Assembly: GCA_029204225.1 (NCBI GenBank)
Contig: CM055095.1
Location: 42,003,723 to 42,067,722 of the forward strand
Reading direction: 5' to 3'
Length of the DNA stretch: 64,000 nucleotides
From: Diphasiastrum complanatum
Taxonomy: Eukaryota > Streptophyta > Lycopodiopsida > Lycopodiales > Lycopodiaceae
This document shows positions 58,591-64,000 of the stretch, one piece after another. The position numbers were made by a program, and so were the translations under genes. The notes below the pieces were generated by a model. The model ran no database searches. It was given only the letters and a program-made list of their open reading frames with translations, and had not been told where the DNA came from. The stretch's first letter is position 1. Each line of letters begins with the position of its first letter.

Positions 58591-59980
58591 GAACAAGAGT
58601 GCGTGCGTTGATCCGATATTGCGAGGACGAGATTGAAATTTTTTGCGAGAACACGTCAGAAGTGGGTGATATCGATTCAGCACGCCTGAATGAATCCAAC
58701 CATGCAATGTTTGGGAATGCGCGCGTCGATTCGATATCGTGAGATAGAAAGAAAACAAAAAACTTGTGAGTTCAGAATAAAAGATCATGGAATTGAAATA
58801 TGGCAAGTGGTGCTCATATTTATAGCCAATTCTTGTTGATCACAGCCATACATTTGTCAAGTAACGAATTGAGAAACACAGCCTATATTTATCCACCAAT
58901 CAGAGTGAGACAAATTTGTACCTACGCCAAAATACATTAACTAGTCTATAACTAGATTCAACGAATCATGATTAGCCCTGACCCTAGAATCAGTACCTGC
59001 GCCGGAATACATTAAATATTCAATTAGTAGCTCCTCGAATAATTATCAAACAAATAATAAACAAATGATAAATGGATATAATTGAAAAACGTGTACGAGG
59101 AGAATTATTACAATCTCTCATCCTATTTAAGTAGCATATCAGATATCAATTCAGCGCACCTGGCGGAAGATGGTTATTCTCCATTTGACTGCGCGCGTCG
59201 AATTGCTATTGCAGGAGCAAATTTTTTTTTGAAATTTTGAAAACTATTGGACCCCATTATGCATGCTCAAAGCATGATTCGATAAACTCTTCATACTATC
59301 CAAGATTACGGAGAATTTATCGAGTCAAGCTTTGATCATTCATATTCCGTCCAATATCGGTTCAGCGCACAAGAATAGCACCTCTGATTTTCAAATGTTG
59401 TATATGTGCATCGATAAGCTATCGGGTGAAATACTGGATATCGGATCAGCGCGCCTTTAGAGAAGACAATGATTTTTCACTTGGACTGCGCATGTCGAAT
59501 CGCTATTGTAGGAAAAAAAGTTGTTCGACAATTTTCAAAATTATTGGAGTGTATTTTGCATGCTCTTCATTCTGTCCAAAGCTAAGGAGAATATATCGAA
59601 TCAAGCTTTGATCATTCATATTATTTTCCAATATCGAATTAGCGCACAGGAATAGAATCTCTGATTTTCACATGCGATTTGCTATTGGGTGAAATAATGG
59701 CGACTGGAATTTTACAAATTTATAATGATTGGATATAACAAAGGTCAGATATTTATAGCTTAACATTGTCAATTTCAAAATAGATTTTAGATGTGACCAT
59801 ACTTTGTAGCTTTAATTGTAGATGTGACCATACTTTAGATGAAATTACTTATGTTTTATTCGATATCGACTAATCATTTTGATGATAGATGGATATTTAG
59901 TTTGATTTGATTGACAGGCCTCAGAGAAATCATCATCGTAATTTGAGCCTCGGACATCCACGATGTTTTCAATCATTGCA
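58591..59980. other. Non-coding region with CG-rich repeated motifs
   Basis: Words such as GCGCGCGTCGATTCGATAT and ATATCGGTTCAGCGCAC recur at about 58610-58740, 59150-59215, 59350-59370 and 59430-59480. 59440-59700 is a diverged direct repeat of 59150-59430. No coding sequence is seen. Similar words run on into 60050-60190, just upstream of the H3-like ATG. Confidence 0.6.
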
Positions 59981-59987
59981 AATTTTC

Positions 59988-59999
59988 TCTATATATACT
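59988..59999 (+). promoter_or_regulatory. TATA-like box upstream of the H3-like gene
   Basis: TCTATATATACT, 204 bp before the ATG at 60203, is a good plant TATA box, so a transcript could start near 60020-60030. No classical histone octamer is seen nearby. Confidence 0.4.
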
Positions 60000-60202
60000 G
60001 ATAGACGACGCTGAAATTTTTAAAGTTCTTACAGTTCTCTACATCTATCCGATAGCGATCCTTACGAACCGCAATTACTCGCGCACGCCCATCCACTACC
60101 AGCTATCGATATTGTAGAGCTCAAGTATCGGTTCGACGCGCTCTACTTGACTTTTGATCCTATGTTCACCTTCTTCACGCACTGATTCGATATTAGTCAT
60201 AA

Positions 60203-60740
60203 ATGGCATGGACCAAGCAAACTGCACGAGGCCACCCTGGTGGAATACCAATCTCAGGAGTGGGGCAGGGAAGTCCACAACCACCACCTCCTCCTAGGCC
60301 AAGGGGCAGAAGAAGAGACCCACCCTAGCTCAAGGATATTCGGAAGCTACAGAAGACAAATAATCTTCTGATTCTGAAAGCTCACATATAGAGATCCATC
60401 AAGCAGGTCACAAGAAGTCTATCTGTAGATGTGAGATTGATGGTAACGACAATTGAGACGCTACACACTGCATATGAGGATTTTCAGGTGAAATTTTTTT
60501 GTGATACCGTTGTTGCAGCTGTCCATGCCAAGAGGGTGACCATCATGCCCAAGGATTTCAACATTGTGTTCAAGCTTCGGGACACATATGACAAATTTGC
60601 AGAATACTTTAGACATGCTCCCTCATCACCTCCAAAACAAGATTCAAGGAGGACAACCATCCCGGCTTGTTATTTGTATACAGAGTGGGAGTGTTTCAAA
60701 TAAGAGGAGGTCTCTAATGTTTTCAAATCCCCTGCAAGGT
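60203..60740 (+). pseudogene. Divergent histone H3-like gene (copy 2) with an H3 N-terminal tail
   Basis: ATG at 60203. The tail starts MAWTKQTARGHPGG, against MARTKQTARKSTGG in H3: Lys4 is kept, while Arg2 is Trp and Lys9 is Gly. A Pro-rich and Arg-rich stretch follows (SPQPPPPPRPRGRRR), then the fold: LKDIRKLQKTNNLLILKAHI, RSIKQVTRSLSVDVRLMVTT, a FFCDTVVAAVHAKR loop and VTIMPKDFNIVFKLR. All is in one frame to 60703 except two TAG codons, at codons 42 and 63; the second is where H3 has Gln. A C-terminal extension follows, and in a shifted frame GSVSNKRRSLMFS (about 60685-60725) matches the linker of copy 1. It then joins transposase copy T3 on the opposite strand. Histone H3 normally forms the nucleosome core; what this variant did is unknown. 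Confidence 0.88.
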
Positions 60741-62385
60741 GCCATTGAATTTGAAAACTTCCATGGTTTTCGACTGTAAATTTCTCACCCTCCAAATGTC
60801 TCCTTATAATCTCGCCATATAATTTGTTCTTGAAAATATCCATGAAAGTATTTTATGGTCCTCTTTCAAGACCTGTAGAGAAACAAGTAATGCATGACAT
60901 GTCAATAAAAATTGGCAAGGTATGAATTGTTAATAAAGATATTCTAAATGAAAATTGAAATTTATACCTGGAATGCTGCCAACCACCATATGTGATTTTC
61001 CGATTGAACACTTAACGTTCGATCATTTGTATCTGAAATTTTGTTCATCAAAGTGACACTCACTTGTTCCAACTTCTAACCCTTAATGATTTCAGATTCA
61101 TCCACTTTTATTACAATAATGATCTTTCCATCTACTTGATGTTCGTCTAGTTTATAGAATCGAATAATGTATTTTAGAACATTTTCAATATCAAGGAAAA
61201 TATTATTGCAATCGTTGTAATTGAGCTCACCATATTCTGATTTGTATAATTCAGTTATATGAAGTGGTTGGTCAACTACTTTGAACATTCCGTCATTATA
61301 AAAAATTCTAGATAATCTTACTCGATATGGACGCGGAAGATAAATTTTCTTCACCATCACTTGAAAAAAAGCTTCTTTAACTAGTCTAAAAAAAGTAGAA
61401 TAAGCATTTCTGCTAATTCCAGATACATCACATGCACCTTGTATCACATTCGCATCCAAGTATGATTGAACCTTAATCAAAACAATCTCTACAATTTCAT
61501 TTTTCATTTTTTCAAATTGAACATTTTTTATCATTTCCTTTGTTGACTTTCTTGGTAAAACATGACTTAAAGATGATCCAATGCATGAACGATCTGTTAA
61601 ATAGTTCTTTGCCACCAAACATGATTTACAACAAACATATGAAACTCAAATTATGTTTGATGAATAAATAATCCATGTTATCAAGTGCAAATCAAACTTA
61701 AATCACATATACAAATCAAATAAACAGTTTATATGACAACATACTTGAATGCTCAAATTCTTTTTTTCTAATTGCCGCTATGTGTAGATAAGTCATCAAT
61801 ATTCTTCATCGGTACTCTCTTTCTTTTCGTCTTCATCATTGCCTTATTGATAATTTTTATATCAACAACAGATTTTAAACTCTCAGATCACAACTTTTCC
61901 ATGGATTCTAACATTTCTTGATTTGGTCCCCGAAGAGTAGTGACAGTAGCATTCAACTCTGGCATAGCATCCTTGAGTGCATTACTTTCAGCACTAGTGT
62001 GTTGCACATAATGAAGCAATTGTTGATTTGCACTTTGCAATTGTTGATTAGCAAACTGTAATTGTTGATAAAGACAAGATATGCTATGCATTCCAATATC
62101 ACACAACCTTTGACAATATCCAAGTAATCCGCTATTTCCTTCACATACATATCTGAGAAGATGAGTTACGGACTTATAATATGGACACAAATTGGTAGCT
62201 GGATCATTAGGATAAATTGATCCATCCACCCACAAATCTATATTCATATGATTATTCATTCTCAATTCTCTAACTATTGCAGCAGCATTCTCTACAACTT
62301 TCGCATTTTTCTTAATAATTGGAGTGCATTCCATCGAAAGAGCAACATGCAAATGGAACATTGCCATTGTTAAAGCTACAATCAT
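60741..62385 (-). pseudogene. DDE-transposase-like gene, copy T3 (5' part)
   Basis: Minus strand. An upstream exon (62385-61888, acceptor TGATTGTAG) has MAMFHLHVALSMECTP, LCPYYKSVTHLLRYVCEGN and a Gln/Leu-rich coiled-coil QLQFANQQLQSANQQLLHYV. The ORF 61618-61076 has SGISRNAYSTFFRLVKEAFF, YLPRPYRVRLSRIFYNDGMF and DGKIIIVIKVDESEI. After a stop it continues to SENHIWWLAAFQ with donor AG|GTATAAAT (about 60968), and the next exon VLKEDHKILSWIFSRTNY follows the same TTTCTCTACAG acceptor as T2. It is cut near 60740, before the GDLK block. It supplies the N-terminal half lacking in T2, and T1 overlaps both. Confidence 0.55.
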
Positions 62386-62750
62386 GTAAATGAATCAAAC
62401 TATAGTAAATCAATATGAATAGTTCTAGCATTCCTTACTTTTGTAATGTTTATGTCGCATTGAAAAATTGTCTTGCCTTATATTTCACTATAAGCATACA
62501 ATGATTTCAAAAGTTCAACCTCTCGTGCTTCAGTTTTTGCATTGAGCACACCAAGATTTCCTTAAAGCTCTAATCCCGAATTTGAAACGAGCATGAAGAG
62601 AAGTTATTACATCTCATGCTTAACTAACTGTTGTCTGAAGTTAACCATACTAGTTAAACATCAGGCAAGGCCGAAAACTTGGAAAACAGCGACCAGAAGT
62701 TATCGGTTTTCATTCTCTCTCTACGTAACCTCTCTCTAAAGTGAAATTTC
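62386..62750. other. Short stretch without recognised genes
   Basis: AT-rich; nothing recognised. Confidence 0.4.
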
Positions 62751-63300
62751 TTAAAGGGCCCATTTTGATCCCATATTTTCCCTAATGTAGGTAAGCTTGT
62801 GAGGCAGCCCCTTTGCTTTGAGCATGCAATGGGCCATCTCCATAAGTGTACGATTCTTTTGCTCGACAATACCATTTTGTTGAGATGTATAAGGAGTTGT
62901 CATTTGATGTAGACTCTCAAAGAAATGCACCAAACGTACTCTTGATGTATTCCCCTCCTCAATTGGTGCGTAGGGTCTTCAAAGAATGCCCAAACCGATT
63001 TTTCACCATTGCTAGAATCTTTGAAGTGTTGAAAAACTTTCGATTTAGCTTTCATCTCATAGGTATCCATCATGAATAAGCCATCATGCATTGTTCCCGA
63101 AAGAATAATCAAGAGAGATCTTTTAGGATCCTTGACAAGACACTTATCTTCTTTGAACTCAATATCTAGTCCTTGCCTCAACATAGTTGAAACTGAAAGA
63201 AGACTCTTTTTTATTCCCGGAACATAAAGCACATTCTTGATGTACTTTTCTTCACCATTATACAAAATGAAGGCTACAATTCCAATTCCATGAATAGGAT
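62751..63300 (-). pseudogene. Copia pre-integrase and integrase fragments
   Basis: Minus strand: YIKNVLYVPGIKKSLLSVST, QGLDIEFKEDKCLVKD, then a jump to integrase sequence around the catalytic Glu, TTPYTSQQNGIVEQKNRTLM and EMAHCMLKAKGLP. The zinc region and the two catalytic Asp blocks are deleted. Confidence 0.88.
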
Positions 63301-63694
63301 AAAATGCATTGTCTGCACATTATTGTACCTTGCTTCCATTTTGCACTTTCACTAATTAAGTGAATGCTTTTAGTTAAGAAAACACAATTTAAACACCCGA
63401 CCGGATCAATCACCACAACACAACGTCAAGTGCAACAGGACAAGACAACATAATTACTCTCTTCCAACTGTATATTCAACTAATGAGTAAGTACAAAGAT
63501 AAGTTGCTTAAAAGCACTCAAAGGGCTCGTATCTAGAACTAAGCACACGTGGTGCCATCGAAATAAGAAAGCACTGTATAAGTCGATCATTGCTATTTTA
63601 ACTCTCTCCCTCAATGATCAACGTCTCTCTTTATTTTAGAGTTTAGGCTATTCATGGAACTTACCTCCATGATAGTATTACAAGTAAAGGCTTT
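63301..63694. other. Probable LTR region between two copia pieces
   Basis: Just left of the RNase H stop the minus strand has the purine tract TTGAGGGAGAGAG (about 63605-63617), which may mark the start of an LTR. Its end and a primer site were not found. Confidence 0.35.
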
Positions 63695-64000
63695 TTACAT
63701 AACCACATCTAAGCCAAGTTTGGTTCTAAAAGTCTCAAACTTTTCCTTACTTGAATATTTTGTAAATATATCAGCAACTTGTAATAACGTAGAACAATGT
63801 ACAATACTTATATCTTCAGATTGTAACTTCTCACGCACAAAGTGATATTTCACCTCAATATGTTTTGTCCTTGCGTGAAAGATAGGATTTTTAGCCAATT
63901 GTATTCCACTTTGACTGTCACAGAAAATAACAGTAGGATTTACCTGTTTCGTGTCAATCTTACATAACAACTTACTTAGCCAAACAGCTTCCTGGGTAGT
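63695..64000 (-). pseudogene. Copia RNase H end, cut by the window edge
   Basis: Minus strand: TTQEAVWLSKLLCKI, PTVIFCDSQSGIQLAKNP, IFHARTKHIEVKYHFVREKL and LLQVADIFTKYSSKEKFETF, ending with a stop near 63695. The frame is open to the window edge, so this piece could belong to a better preserved element. Confidence 0.92.

Overview
This window looks like nuclear DNA from a land plant with a large, repeat-rich genome. The evidence is dense nested Ty1/copia and Ty3/gypsy LTR retrotransposons with plant-type initiator-Met primer sites (TGGTATCAGAGCC), GT...TGCAG spliced exons in AT-rich introns, and long CT and GT microsatellites. I cannot name the species. I see no intact ordinary host gene. Nearly everything recognisable is a mobile element or a decayed gene, and almost every coding stretch carries stops or frameshifts.

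Layout. 1-1394: 3' end and LTR of a gypsy-like non-autonomous element (family A). 2092-7385: a cluster of decayed spliced genes: a plus-strand gene of unknown function (G), then on the minus strand a histone H3-like domain running into a C48/Ulp1-like cysteine peptidase, then a DDE-transposase-like gene (T1). 7386-9662: copia LTRs with RNase H and integrase pieces. 9663-20621: a nested block of gypsy family B, family A and a copia integrase, rearranged by an inversion between two 920-bp B LTRs. 20622-25764: a solo LTR, rearranged copia pieces and copia element C (gag to RT). 25765-28400: copia element D on the minus strand. 28425-29825: transposase copy T2. 30780-31628: a plus-strand D-type LTR, followed by microsatellites and an unidentified ORF near a primer-site-like motif. 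35085-41000: copia and gypsy fragments. 42440-47891: copia element F with gag, protease, integrase, RT and RNase H remains, and a TIR element in its 5' LTR. 48375-53600: a gypsy RT scrap, then about 5 kb of AT-rich sequence without genes. 54388-58590: inverted E-family LTRs and copia element E. 58591-60202: repeats and a TATA-like promoter. 60203-60740: a second histone H3-like gene with a recognisable H3 N-terminal tail. 60741-62385: transposase copy T3. 62751-64000: copia fragments.

Two results stand out. First, two diverged copies of a histone H3-like gene lie against copies of the same transposase-like gene, and in one copy the H3 domain continues through a basic/acidic linker into a Ulp1-type peptidase. 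This suggests a DNA transposon that captured an H3-Ulp1 fusion gene; I know of no described element of this kind. Second, undoing an inversion of 11705-18384 restores four things at once: a family-A element with TTGAG target-site duplications, a solo B LTR with AATCA duplications inside the A 3' LTR, a split copia integrase, and a B 5' LTR next to its primer site. The order of insertions and the inversion can be read directly from the sequence.
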